From: Bettongia penicillata ogilbyi
Taxonomy: Eukaryota > Chordata > Mammalia > Diprotodontia > Potoroidae
Assembly (NCBI GenBank): GCA_023548195.1
Contig: JAJHZJ010000252.1
Span: forward strand, 441,501-505,500
Direction of reading: 5' to 3'
DNA length: 64,000 nt
The notes under the pieces were generated by a model. That model worked only from the letters and a program-made list of their open reading frames with translations. It ran no database searches and was not told the origin of the DNA. Shown here one piece after another: positions 43,935-55,179 of this stretch (position 1 is the first letter of the stretch; each line of letters opens with the position of its first letter). Made by a program: the position numbers and the translations under genes.

Positions 43935-44842
43935 TCTATACAAATGAATTCTACTAAATATTTTAAAAAATTAATTCCAATACAAAGTAAACTGTTAAAA
44001 AAAAAAAGGAGAAAGAGGTCCTAACAAATTCCTTCTATGACACAAATATGATCTTAATACCTAAACCAGGGATAATCAAAACAAAGAAAGAAAACCATAG
44101 ACCATTATCCCTAATGAATATTGAAGCAAACATTTTAAATAAAATATTAGCAGTAATACAGGGCTGATTCAGTATTAGGAAAACTATAACTATAACTCAC
44201 CATAATAATAAGAAAGCAACAAAAATCATGTGATTATTTCAGTAGATGCAGAAAAAGCTTTTGATAAGATAGAACACCCTGTTCTATGTTTAAAAAACAT
44301 TCCTGTTCTTTTAAAAAAAAAAAAAACTAGAGAGCATAGGAATAGATGAAACTTTCTTTAAAATAATATCTATTTAATGCCAATACCTGGCATTGTCTGT
44401 AATGGACATAAGTTAGAAGACTTTCCAATAACATCTGAGGTAAAACAAGAATGCCCATTATCACCATTACTTTTCAATATTGTACCAGAAATACTAATTA
44501 TATTAAAAAGACAAGAGAAATAAATTGAAGAAATAAGCATAGGCAAAGAGGATGCTAAACTATCAATTTTTGTAGAGGATTATGATGGATTACTTAGAGA
44601 ACCCTAAAGAATAAACTAAAAAACTAGTTGAAACAATGAACAACTTCAGTGAAGTCTCAAGATATGAAATAAACCCACACAAATTGTTAGCATTTTTGTA
44701 TATGACCAAGAATATCCAGCAGGAAGAGATGGAGAAATTCCATTTGAATCAACTACAGACAGTACAAAAGAGTTTATCTGCAAAGACACACCCACAAGAA
44801 TACAATTACAATACAATTACGAAACACTCTTCATACAAATAA
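43935..44842 (+). mobile_element. L1 LINE ORF2, RT-domain part (host of nested insertions)
   Basis: The translation in shifting frames shows RT words: [15 protein letters not shown] near 44108-44155, CPLSPLLFNI at about 44452-44482, and downstream ORF2. The element continues at 46217 after a minus-strand L1 insertion. The 5' half of ORF2 and ORF1 are missing at the left, as is usual for a 5'-truncated L1. Stops and frameshifts are numerous. Confidence 0.85.
44827..44842. repeat. 16-bp target-site duplication, left copy
   Basis: ctcttcatacaaataa, identical to 46217-46232. Confidence 0.95.
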
Positions 44843-45565
44843 TACTTATTTTGTCCTCTGGTTCTAGAATATCAGGGCAGTTTTCCTTGATAATTTCATG
44901 AAAGATGATGTCTAGGCTCTTTATTTGATCATGGCTTTCAGGTAGTCCCATAATTTTTAAATTGTCTCTTCTGGATCTATTTTCCAGGTCAGTTGTTTTT
45001 CCCACGAGATATTTCACATTCTCTTCCATTTTTTCATTCTTTTGGCTTTGTTTGGTGATTTCTTGGTTTCTCAGAAAGTCATTCACCTCCATCTGTTCCA
45101 TTCTAATTTTGAGAGAACTATTTTCTTCAGTGAGCTTTTGAACCTCTTTTTCCATTTGGCTAATTCTGCTTTTGAAAGCATTCTTCTCCTCATTGGCTTT
45201 TTGAAACTCTTTTGCCAATTGAGTGAGCCTATTTTTCAAGGTGTTATTTTCTTCAGCATTTTTTTGAGTCTCCTTTAGCAAGGTATTGACCCGTTTTTCA
45301 TGCTTTTCTTGCATCTTTCTCATTTCTCTTCCCAGTTTTTCCTCCACCTGTCTAACTTGATTTTCAAAATCCTTTTTGAGCTCTTCCATGGCCTGAGCCC
45401 ATTGGATATCTATTTTGGATATTTGGGATTCAGAGGCCTTCGCTTCTATGTCTTTCCCTGATGGTAAGCATTGTACTTCCTCATCAGAAAGGAAAGGTGG
45501 AAACATCTGTTCACCAAGAAAGTAACCTTCTATGGTCTTATTTTTTTTTTCCCTTTTCTGGGCAT
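44843..45565 (-). pseudogene. L1 ORF1 protein remnant (coiled coil plus start of RRM)
   Basis: L1 ORF1p is the trimeric RNA-binding chaperone of L1 particles. The open minus-strand frame (to 45605) gives 262 residues. A charged N-terminus is followed by a long heptad-rich coiled coil (about residues 70-200, with phrases such as EKEVQKLTEENSSLK). The RRM then begins (DLENRSRRDNLKIMGLPESH at about 207-226). The last residues, ICMKSVS, come from flanking host L1 sequence. The natural-looking start ATG at 45565 (MPRKGKK-like) lies in another register, separated by an A10 run (45541-45550), so the start is frameshifted. The C-terminal domain is missing. Confidence 0.88.
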
Positions 45566-46216
45566 TTTCCCAGCCAGTTACTTGACTTCTGAGATTCCTC
45601 TGCACCCCTGCCTAGATCCGCCCAGCTAGTGCTTGGGGTCTGAAAGTCAAATGCTGCTCAGGGCTTTCAGTGGCAGGAGTGGCTGCTATTCAATGTGAGC
45701 TTAAGTTCTGGTGCTCAGGTGGGGGCAGGGCCACCTCCCAGGCTCAGTTCCCTCAGGGGGTTTATGCAGAGACCTTCCACAATGGACCCAAGGTCCTGCC
45801 TGCTTTGGGAGCGCCTGGCCACTGCTTCCCCTGCCGCTTCCTCCCAAGGGGGCCTGAGTTATGGAGACACTCTGCTCCTCTCTCAGCCAGCCCAGAAGTC
45901 TCTCTCACTGACCAGTAGCGCCTGTGGGTGGAGGGACCTTCCCAGCCGCTGGAGGTTCTGTCCCTGAAGCCTGCTCAGATCTGCTCCTCTGGGACCACGG
46001 CCAGGGCAGGGCTGGGCTCCGCTGTCCAGTGAGCGATGGACCTTTGGGGTTGGTTTTTCAGGGCTCTCTGGAATGGAAATCTCCTCCACTGTGTTGCTGC
46101 ATGGCTTCCACTGCTCCAGAATTTGTGGGGAGTTCTTTTTACAGGAAATTTATGGGCTGTGGATTTGGAGCTAGCATATGTGAATCTTTCTACTCTGCCA
46201 TCTTGGCTCCTCCCTC
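45566..46216 (-). promoter_or_regulatory. L1 5' UTR (internal promoter region)
   Basis: Locally G+C-rich compared with the flanks. It begins with ggagccaagatggcagag, followed by ctggagcagtggaagcc and further L1 leader text to the ORF1 start. L1 5' UTRs hold an internal pol II promoter (established knowledge). Whether this one is active cannot be judged. Overlapping plus-strand frames of 82-102 codons here are by-products of the high G+C content. Confidence 0.7.
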
Positions 46217-46232
46217 CTCTTCATACAAATAA
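46217..46232. repeat. 16-bp target-site duplication, right copy
   Basis: ctcttcatacaaataa, identical to 44827-44842. The host L1 reads on directly from it. Confidence 0.95.
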
Positions 46233-47059
46233 AAATAGATCTAAATAACTGGAGAAATATGAATTGCTCATGGGTAGGCAATACTAATTAATACTAAAAA
46301 TGGCAATACTAAGTTAATTTACTTCATAAGGGCCATACCAATCAAATACCAAAGGATTATTTTAGACAACTAGAAAAAAAAGCAATAAAAATCATCTGTA
46401 TAAACAATAAGCCAGGAATATAAAAAGAATTGATAACTTTTTAAAAGTGGAAAGGAAAAGGACCTTTATGTGTCAGATCTCAAATTATATTACAAAACCA
46501 TAATCAACGAAACATAATTTGGTACCCATAAAAAATAGAGAGGTCAATCAACAGGGGAAAAAGTAGTTATAAAATACTCAGAAGCAAATGAGTACAATAA
46601 CTTTTGAGTTTGATAAACCCAAAGATCATAACTACTGGGGCAAGAACTTACTAGTCAATGAAAATTGTTAAGAAAACTGAAAAGTTTTCTGGTGGAACTA
46701 GGCATAGAACATTTCACACCATATAACAAGATAAGCTGAAAATGGGTGCATGATTCAGACATAAAGGGTGATATCATCAGCAAATTAGTGGAGCATGGAA
46801 GAAATTACCCATAAGATCTATGGCTGGAGGAAAAGTTTGTGACCAAATAAGAGAGAGGTTCATAAGAAGTAAAATAGACAATTCTAAATATATAAAATTC
46901 TACTGTGTAATAAAAACTAATACAACATTTTAAAAGTTTTGCACAAATGTAACTATGTAATGAAACTAGAAGAGAAACAGGAAATTGGGGGGGGGAAGGT
47001 AGAAATCTTTGCAAAAAGTTTTATCTAGTAAAGGTTTCATTTCTAATATATATTTGAAA

Positions 47060-47377
47060 TGGGGCAGCTAGGTGTTGCAGTAGCTAGAGCATCACTGCAG
47101 GAGTCAAGAGGACTTGAGTTCTTATCTCACCTCAGACACATGACACTCACTACCTGTGTGACCTTGAGCAAGTCACCTAACCCCAACTGCCTCATCCTGG
47201 GTCATCTCCAGTCATCCTGATGAATATCTGGTCCCTGGATTCAGATGGCTCTGGAGGAGAAGTGAGGCTGGTGACCTGCACAGCCCTTCCTCACTCAAAA
47301 CAAAGTCAAGCGTAAGTCATGTCATCATTTCTCTGATGGCACGGTCTTCTTCGGCAATGAAGGATGAACACACACAC
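47060..47377 (+). mobile_element. Full-length tRNA-headed marsupial SINE with target-site duplication
   Basis: Head ggggcagctaggtgttgcag, B-box region acctgtgtgaccttgagc, body catctccagtcatcctgatg, tail cttcttcggcaatgaagg then acacacaca. Flanks are atatttgaaa (47050-47059) and atatttaaaa (47378-47387), with one mismatch. It sits inside the L1 host and is younger than it. Confidence 0.92.
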
Positions 47378-47959
47378 ATATTTAAAACTGAGTCAAATGT
47401 ATTAGAATGAGAACCATTCCTCAATCAATAAATTTCTGCAATAATAACAATAGTAAAGATAAACAACTTTGAAAGACTTATGAACTCTGGTCAACACAAT
47501 GTCCTACCATAATTTCAAAGATTCATGAAGAAACATGCTATCCACCTCCAGACAGAGAGCTGACACAGTCAAGAGAGCAAATCAAAACAGTTCTTTACCC
47601 TTCTTTTGTTTTCTTTTCTTCTTTCTTTTCCTTTCTTTGATATGGATAATGCAGGAATTTGTCTTACTTGATAACATATTTGTAATGGGTTTCTTTCCCT
47701 CTCAATAGGTGGAAAATGGAAAGGGAGGGGGAGAAAGAAAATTCAAAATTGAATATGAAATAAAATTGAATTTTTAAAATTACTTAATTGATTTTTTTGA
47801 AGTCTCTTTCTCAATTAGGTCCTTTAAGTTCTTCTCAGAGTATGTTTCTGCAAACAAGTGAAATAAGCCCATTACTTCAGGATTCCTTTAGATAAGCACG
47901 AGTCACATTTCCTCTACATATGCGACACATGATACAGGTGACCTAGATTGGTTGAAGTG

Positions 47960-48080
47960 AGTATTAAAAATATAAGCTACCTAAGGGCAAGACCTATCTC
48001 ATTTTTATAGTTGAATCCCTATCGATTAGTATAATGCCTGGCATATATACATAATAAAATGTTTATGAATTAATTGATTG
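47960..48080 (+). mobile_element. L2-type 3' tail
   Basis: ataagctacctaagggcaag, aatccctatcgattagta, taatgcctggcatatatac, aaaatgtttatgaattaatt. Confidence 0.7.
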
Positions 48081-48489
48081 ATAACTATATGATGATGTGC
48101 ATGTTATAACCTACCTGAACTTTGGGCTTCTCTCGAAGGCTATGAATTACATCCGCATTGCAATGTACATTAGAGAAGAGAATTCCCACAATGAGATGCC
48201 CACTCATGATATATGTACATCACACGATGCAAAGGATGTCAAAGGCCTATCCTTGAGTGTCAGGTCTCATTGGCCTAATATTTTTCTAACCCAGCATTAC
48301 TGTCCTGAAAAATGTAGAAAGAGAAAGGAGCCATATATATCTTTGATGAATTTTGTCATTTTAATATTTTTGCAAGCAAATTTATTTCAACTGAATTTTT
48401 TTTTTTGAGAGGCAGAGGAGAACATGAGAGTTTTGCTGAATTCCACTCCTGAGTCTGAATTATTGGATTTGCCTTAACTAAGCCTAGCC

Positions 48490-48840
48490 CAGAACAGTGA
48501 AAAGCCTTGGCTAAGATCAAGAAATGATGAGATTTAGCTGGAATACAGAGTGAATGAAGAGGATTAGTATATTAATAAGCCTGGAAAGGTAAGTTAGAGC
48601 TGAATTGTGGAGGGCTTACAATACCAGGGTGGGATGGCCATATTTTATTTGGTAAACTATAAGGAGCCACTAAAGGTTTTGAACCTCAGAGTGATATGTT
48701 TAGACTTGTGCTTTGAGAAGAATCCATTGACTGGATGAAATGTGAAGGATATATTAAAATGAAAAGAGAATGAAAACTAGAAAACCAGTTATAAAGTTAA
48801 CGAAGTCCAGGTGAGAGATGAGGGACTGAGAGGAAAAGGG
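48490..48840 (-). mobile_element. L2-related LINE fragment (diverged subfamily)
   Basis: ggagggcttacaataccagg, ctataaggagccactaaagg, gtgatatgtttagacttgtg and gtccaggtgagagatgaggg match antisense L2-type 3' UTR/ORF2 organisation, with wording that differs from the main L2 copies. A similar stretch is at 51.44-51.85 kb. Confidence 0.6.
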
Positions 48841-49194
48841 AGAATAGATGCAAGAAGTAATCACAGATGTAATCACAGAGATAGAATCTAAAGGCTTCAC
48901 AGTTAATTGGATGTAAGTATGACTGCATTGTTAAGTCTTTTACAAATGGTTCTCTCCTCAAAAAAAAAAAAAAAGGAAACACTTTTAAATTTAATCTGCA
49001 GTTATTTACTCTATCACTTTCTTAAGTGCAGCAATAAGTTGCTAATTTCTGAGGTGTAAATGCTCACGCTGAAAATCTAACAATCATTCTCTCTGAATTC
49101 AGCACACCCCTGAAAGTAAAGGAGAGAAAAAAGAGTCAGAGATGTTCCCAAGGTTTAAAAGTCCAAGTCACTAGGAAGATAATGGTGTCAATAT
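48841..49194. other. No feature recognised
   Basis: Contains an A15 run at 48960-48974. Otherwise unassigned. Confidence 0.35.
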
Positions 49195-50700
49195 CAGAAA
49201 GAAGCTCAACAAATACTTATTAAGTTTTTAGTGCGTGTCAGACATTATGCTAAATACTAGGGATACAAAAAGGAAAGAAAAGAAAATTCCTGCCCTCAAA
49301 GGCAATTATAGTCTTTTATGTATAACAGAGTCTATAAGATAAACTGAGGTAATCATGGAGAAAAGGCACTCACATTGAGGGGCACTGGGAAAGGCTTTTT
49401 TCAGAAGGTGGGATTTGAACTGAGACCTGAGTGTATCCAGAGAAGCAAGAAAGTAAAATGAGGAGGGAAAACATTTCAAACATGAGAGATAGACAGTAAA
49501 AAAATCATAGAATCTTGAGAAGAAAGTGTCACGTGTGAGACAGCAGGATCACTGCATCTTTGATTATGTTCCGGACAATAAAGTGTAAGAAGACACCTAA
49601 GGGATCAGGCTGTAATGGGTTTTAAAAGTCAGGGTGGCCTGGAAATAATAGGAAGCCACTATTGTTTATTGAGTAAAGAGGCAGTATGGTAAAACCTGTG
49701 CTTTAAGATCACTTTGACAGCTGAATGGAGGATGAAGTGGATAGGGAAGAGATAAACTAGGGAAAGCAACCAGAAAGCCATTTCAAAAGTCCAGGGATCA
49801 GGTGATGAGAGACCTCACCAGGATGGTGGCACAATCAGAAGAGAAAAGGGGGCATATATACAAGAGATGTAACAAAGGTAGATTCAACAGGACTTGGCAA
49901 CAGACTGGATATGGGGAAATAGAAGAGAGAAAGGAGTCCAGGATACCAACTAGATTGTGAATCTGAGTGACTGGAAGGAGGATGATGCCCTTGATAGTAA
50001 TAAGGAAGTTAGGAATAGGATAGTAGGAGAGGGAAAAGAGAAGTAGGCTCAGGACAGAGCCTTGAGGACATCCATGGTTAGTGAACATAAGCTGGATGTA
50101 GATCTTGCAAAAGAGGCTGAGGATTGCTTCAGATAAAAATAGAAGAAAACCAGGAGAGAACAGTATATGAAAACCTAGAGAAAAGAGAGTATCAAGGAGA
50201 AATGGATGATTGACAGTCTGCAGAGATCAAGAAGGATAAGGATTTGGTGACCACAACCATCAGTGACTTTGGAGAGAGCGTTCAGTTTAAAAAATGAGAA
50301 GCCAGAATGCATAAAGTTTTAAAGGAAGTTAAAGGGGAGGAAATATAGGCAAAAAAATTAAGTCATGAAAAGGTGAAAAATATAATGATAGCTTGTGATT
50401 ATAAAAGGATTAAGTAAAAAAAAATTAAGGATGAGGAAGACATGGGCATGTCTGTAGGCAGTAGGGAAGCAGCCAGTAGACTGGGAAAGACTGAGGATTA
50501 CTAGGAAAGTAGGGACTGTAGAGGGGACAATCTTCTGGAGAATACCAGATGGAGTAGGATCCAGACATTAGCAAAGTGGTGAGCCGTAGGCAAGAAGAAA
50601 GGCAAACACTTCATGTGTAATGCAGTGAAAAAGATGGCAGGGGAAGACTTCTAAGTGATTTAAGAGCAGAATAGAGAGCTCTCAGCAAATGCCTTGATTT
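49195..50700 (-). mobile_element. L2 LINE, about 1.5 kb
   Basis: Antisense tail (caacaaatacttattaagtt, gacattatgctaaatactag), 3' UTR (ggatttgaactgagacctg), then ORF2. The frame 49798-50088 on the minus strand holds GCPQGSVLSLLLF (residues 7-19), the RT GVPQG loop. It then jumps to C-terminal text (HNLVGILDSFL), so the YADD-bearing part is deleted. Further antisense ORF2 runs to about 50700. Confidence 0.85.
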
Positions 50701-51074
50701 TGAGACAAGTTTGAGACAAGGTCCTCAGCTGAAAGAGCTGGGTGAGGGAAAGCCATGAGAGTGATTATTTGGAGGAGGTGGGTATAAATGGATTGCCTTT
50801 CATTAGTGAAGGCTCGATTAAAATCATGTAACATAAATGTGTAGTGACAACAGTCTCTAGTTTCTAGAGCTGTGGGTTACAAAAGTAGATCTCTGTTCAT
50901 TAGTATGCGCTACTTATCATAGCATGTATGAATTCCACTGAGTATCCCCTGCATGCCAGGTATGCTTCCCTCCATCCTAATGGCAAGTATATTACAGTGA
51001 TGGATAATAGAATCAGATGACATCACATTCAAAGGAAGAAGGGTTGTTGAATCACAGTGATAACACAGGAAGGC

Positions 51075-52310
51075 TCTGAATTCATTTCCACAGACATTTA
51101 TGATGCATCTTCCATGTTAAAGGCACTGTGCTAAGCACTGGGGATACAAAGGCCAAACAAAAGCTAGTTTCTATCCTCGAGGACCTTGTATAACACTGGG
51201 GATAAAATATGGATACAGGTAGGTTATTATCGAAGATAATTTGATGAGGAATAAAACAGTAATAACCATTTGCTTTGAGAGTGAAAGGTAGCACTGAGCC
51301 ATGAAGAAAGCTAAGAATTCTAGAAAGCAGAGGTGAGGAGGAAATGCATTCTAGGAATGGGGTGAGAGGCATGGGGAATATGACCTTTGCAAAAGACAGG
51401 GAGACAGGTGATGAAGTGTTGTTCAATTAGAGAGACAGCTAATGGGTCAGTTTGGCTGCAAAATACAGTTCGTGAAGGAGAGTAATATAAATTAAGCCTA
51501 TAAAGGTAAGTAAGTGTCAGATTGTCTTTTTTCCAGGTTAATTCATATTTATTCTACAGGTAAAGGGGAGCCACTGAAGATATTTGAGTAAGAGAGTGAT
51601 ATGGTTTAGGCATGTGTCTTATGAAAATTCTTTCAGAAATTTTGTGAAGAAAGAATTAGAGAGGAAAATGGCTAGAAATAGATAGATCAATTAGACAAAT
51701 ATGAATAGGAGAAGTGATAAGTGGTTCCATTAGGATGGCATCTTAGTGAGTGCACAAAGAGCAATGGAAGAAATATGATCAAGGGAAAAATAACCATACT
51801 TGGCATCATCAGATTGTTAACAGTAAAGGAAATGGAAGGATAAAAAAATGACAGACTCTAACGTTACAAAACTAGATCACTAGGAGGAAGGTGGTGCCCT
51901 TAACAGAAATAAACAAGTTTTAAGGAGGTGCATCTTTAGAAGAAAAGATAATGATATGTTGTATATGTTAGGTCTGAGATGTCTATGAAGCATCCAGGAG
52001 TCAATGATTCAGGCCTGGAGTTAAGCAGAGAAGTTAGGCTTGAATATATAGATTTCTATAGAATTGAACCATGAGCCCACTGAAGCAGATAATATCACTA
52101 AGAGAAAGAATGAGATGGAAAAGATAAAAGGGACAAGAACAGGACCCTGGGGAACAGCCATGGTAAAGGATCAGGGGGTGAATAATGAGCTGTCTAATGA
52201 TGCTGAGAAATAACAATCAGAAAGAAAACTAGAAGAGTGTCAAAAGAGCTCATAATATTCAGGGAAAGAGAATGAGTTAACAATGGGCATGAAGAAAAAT
52301 CCCAGTATCA
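51075..52310 (-). mobile_element. L2 LINE, about 1.2 kb
   Basis: Antisense tail (gcactgtgctaagcactggg, tcctcgaggaccttg), then 3' UTR and ORF2. The minus-strand frame 52034-52216 includes a degraded GVPQG-like loop (HGCSPGSC). The middle part (51440-51850) resembles the diverged L2 subfamily at 48.5 kb. Confidence 0.78.
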
Positions 52311-52369
52311 CTTCTTGGTTGTGTGATTTGGGGATAGGATAAAAATACTCAGCAATGAATACAGAGAAT

Positions 52370-52420
52370 AAACATTTATTAAGTGCCAACTCTGTGCTAA
52401 GCACTGTGCTGTTTTATATT
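52370..52420 (-). mobile_element. L2/MIR-type tail fragment
   Basis: aacatttattaagtgccaac then ctgtgctaagcactgtgc. Confidence 0.75.
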
Positions 52421-52500
52421 ATTTTATTATATAATATTAATTATACATACTATAAAATATATATTATAAAACACTATTTTATTTATATTATATTATTTCA
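52421..52500. repeat. AT-rich low-complexity region
   Basis: tatattatttta-type sequence. Confidence 0.85.
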
Positions 52501-52890
52501 TTTAAGAGAGTGATGCAGGATGCAATATCCTCAGTGGAAAGCTGAAATTTTAGTAAAGGCAAAGAAGTAGAAGGCACACATAGGAATAAGGGGAAGAAAA
52601 GTTTATTTAAAAAGACTGAGCATTTCAAGGGATGGGAGAAGAACAATAAGACCTTGACTTGTACAGTACAAGGATGAGAGTATTGGGAAAGATGTGAGGG
52701 AAAAGGCTTTCTGCCCAGGCCATAGTTACAAAGATAAGCATTTACAATTCAGGGATGCCAGGACCTTGAGATCAGGGACTGTATCGTATAATTTTACTTA
52801 TCTGACCCAGCATCAAGCAGACTTTCTTGCAAATGATTATGATGATGGTGGTGGTAATAACGATGATGACAGTAATAATTTTTATTACTA
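52501..52890. other. No feature recognised
   Basis: Contains a short gatgatg/gtggtaat run near 52838-52875 and a 65-codon frame (52694-52891) without recognisable content. Confidence 0.35.
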
Positions 52891-52891
52891 A

Positions 52892-53078
52892 GTAGCTAGG
52901 GGGCACAGTCTATTGAGGGTTATGCCTGAAGTCAGGAAGTCTGAATTAAAAGCTGACTGCAGATGCTTCCTAATTGTATGATTATAGCAAATCATTCAAC
53001 TTCTATCTGCCTCAGATTCCTGATCTGTAAAATGGAAATAACAATAATGTCACCTGTTATTACAAAGATAAAATTATT
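52892..53078 (+). mobile_element. MAR1-type CORE-SINE
   Basis: Head tagctagggggcacagtc, then gaagtcaggaagtctgaatt, cctgatctgtaaaatgg and acctgttattacaaag. Diverged. Confidence 0.72.
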
Positions 53079-53084
53079 GCAAGC

Positions 53085-54335
53085 TGATAAAAATAATAGT
53101 TCCAAAGAGCATAACATTTTTAACAAAGTCTAAGAAAAGATAGAGATTGAAAGACTTCAAGCTAAATCCAAAGGTTACACTGAGCCTGTGGATAAAGGCA
53201 ATAGTTACATATCTTGGTTTTCTCCAAGCAATATTGACCAAAAGGATCAAAGGGAAGATTGTCTCCAAAGATATTAAGAGATTTACTGACATTCTGAAAT
53301 CAAAGCAGGATGGGAAAAACATATTTAAAGAAATTAACCACTAGGTTCTTCCAGGCTTGATCTACTGTAAAGTAGACTATAGCAGACTTTGAAAACATCC
53401 TCACAAAAATATATACAATATTAATGAAAAAGATGGTCTATCATCTTAAGGCAGATAAAGATTCAAGCATCCTCACCAAAAAAAGAGGGAGAGCATTGAT
53501 AGACATTCTTAGAGCACATGATAAACCAGTCAAAACCCAAGGAAATACCTTTAAACAAGCAGACATAATTTCACCAAGCAATAATAAATTCTGATAACAG
53601 GTACATGTCACTAGATTTATCAAATGCAACTGTATAAGTGGCTTATATCTGGATGGAGCATCTAAAAAAAGAATCAAAAATCCCTCCACATGGAACATTT
53701 TCATAATATCAACCAACAAAGAATCAGTGAACAAATTTCTGAGGGATACAGGTTTGTAGAAATAGAGGGTTTTTTAATGGCAATTTCAGGTCAGGTATTT
53801 TATCATCAGAAATTACAGAATAGTTATCTCTAAGAATTTAGTGATCAATGTAGTTTATGCAAAAGAATCATAGAAAGTATGCAACACATCACGGCACAGT
53901 GTAAAAAAAACAGGACTTATCAAGTACCTGATAGGACACGATGTGATGGTTAGAATTATACATGAGAAGCTTCCATGGAATGACAAAAATGAAATCACTA
54001 CACTACCAATACAGATTTCAAAATATCATGAACAATTCATCTAATTAACCATACTGGAATGAGACAATTATCACAGATTTAACTATTGCCCGCAATTACC
54101 TGAACTTCACATAAATCCATAAAACCTAAGAACAATATTTTTTAACGGATATTGTAATTAGAAATATGAATAATATCCAAGCTACATGTAATAAAATGCT
54201 TTTAAATTACAGAGACCTAGCAGAGGAAATCAAAATCATATGGGAACATAATGAGCTCTATATCATCCGTGTGGTCCCTTATGCTACCAAGGATGCTTTT
54301 AATGAACCTGCAGAGTTTATATTCTTGTAGTTTTA
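53085..54335 (+). mobile_element. R4/Dong-clade LINE remnant
   Basis: Plus-strand translation in three registers follows the second half of an R2/R4-type retrotransposon protein. About 53147-53341: YLGFLQ (residues 22-27) and ILKSKQDGKNIFKEIN (49-64), the region after the RT. About 53485-53545: GRALIDILRAHDKPVK. About 54133-54318: FLTDIVIRNMNNIQ and YRDLAEEIKIIW...VVPYATKDA, matching the terminal restriction-like endonuclease segment, which this clade uses in place of an APE endonuclease. I know of Dong-R4 LINEs in opossum. Stops and frameshifts make it inactive. Confidence 0.6.
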
Positions 54336-54674
54336 TTCAGCTATAGAAAGCAGTAATTTTACCTAACTGTGCAACAGTCTATAGAAAATGAAATATAAAA
54401 CAATAATAAGATAGCAACTTGTCTTAGCACCCTTTCTATCTGAAACTCATCCAAAAGATAAGAACACTAACATAACTCATATTTATATTGTACTTTAAGA
54501 TTTATGAATTAGCAAAACAAATGCTCAATAAACATCTGTTGTTTGCTTTGAGTATTAGAGTTTCATTGTTGCCAGCACTCTGTAAATTGGAAATCAGCAT
54601 TTTCCCACTTCTGGAGCACAAAGATAGATTGATATTTATAATGATTACACTACACTGAAATAAGATCCTGAAGT
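54336..54674. other. No feature recognised
   Basis: Unassigned, AT-rich. Confidence 0.35.
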
Positions 54675-54930
54675 GTAGCTGGGTGCTACAGTGAATTGAA
54701 CTGTGGGCCTGGAGTCAGAAAGAATTGAGTTGAAATCTAGCCTCAGCTGAGTGATCTGGGGCAAGTCACTAAACCAACACCAGTCTCACTTTCCTCATCT
54801 GTAAAATGGGGATAATAACACCACCTACTTTGCAAGGCTGTAGTGAGGATCAGATGAGATATTTATAAAGTACTCAGCCCAGTGCCTGGAACATAGTAGA
54901 CACATAATAAATGTTCGTTATCTTCCTTCA
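54675..54930 (+). mobile_element. MAR1-type CORE-SINE, complete
   Basis: Head tgtagctgggtgctacagtg, ctggagtcagaaagaattg, tcctcatctgtaaaatgggg, cttgcaaggctgtagtgag-type core, and tail cagtgcctggaacatagtag. Confidence 0.9.
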
Positions 54931-55179
54931 AACAAATGATTATGTTCAGTACAACTTGAATATAATAATATGCATCTTAGGGCATTTTAATTCTTTGAAA
55001 AAGAATATACATTTAGGATATATAAGGGATTTTTCAATTAATTTGGAATGTAAATTATGCTAGTGCATACAAATAAATCTTCCAGAACATGCTAGACACT
55101 AGAAAATTTCTGCCACTGAATAATCTAGTTAGTTTTCCCATTGAGGTTAACTTGTCCTCCTTCAAACTGAACTGTACTT

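Larger units (their letters stand above)
44843..46216 (-). mobile_element. L1 insertion: complete 5' UTR plus most of ORF1, 3' part missing
   Basis: On the minus strand it starts right beside the duplication with gagggaggagccaagatggc, the typical 5' start of marsupial L1. It continues through a G+C-rich 5' UTR of about 650 bp and then ORF1. It stops within the ORF1 RNA-binding region, without ORF2, 3' UTR or poly(A). Exact 16-bp direct repeats flank it. Normal L1 insertions lose the 5' end and keep the 3' end, so this copy is the reverse. Confidence 0.88.
46217..47795 (+). mobile_element. L1 LINE ORF2 C-terminal part and 3' UTR (host, continued)
   Basis: Continues the copy at 43935: an ORF2 thumb-like part (aactggagaaatatgaattg), then cttatgtgtcagatctc-type text and ttgagtttgataaacccaaa, to a 3' UTR (aaagacttatgaactctgg, atgctatccacctccag) and an A-rich end (ataaaattgaatttttaaaa) at about 47760-47780. 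A SINE interrupts it at 47060-47377, and there is an internal deletion near 47450 where ORF2-end text jumps to 3' UTR text. Confidence 0.82.

Noticed and set aside
45670..46248. Four overlapping open frames of 68-102 codons in a G+C-rich block, considered as a CpG-island gene start
   Set aside because: The block is the antisense of an L1 5' UTR. The frames overlap on both strands, which fits high G+C rather than coding.
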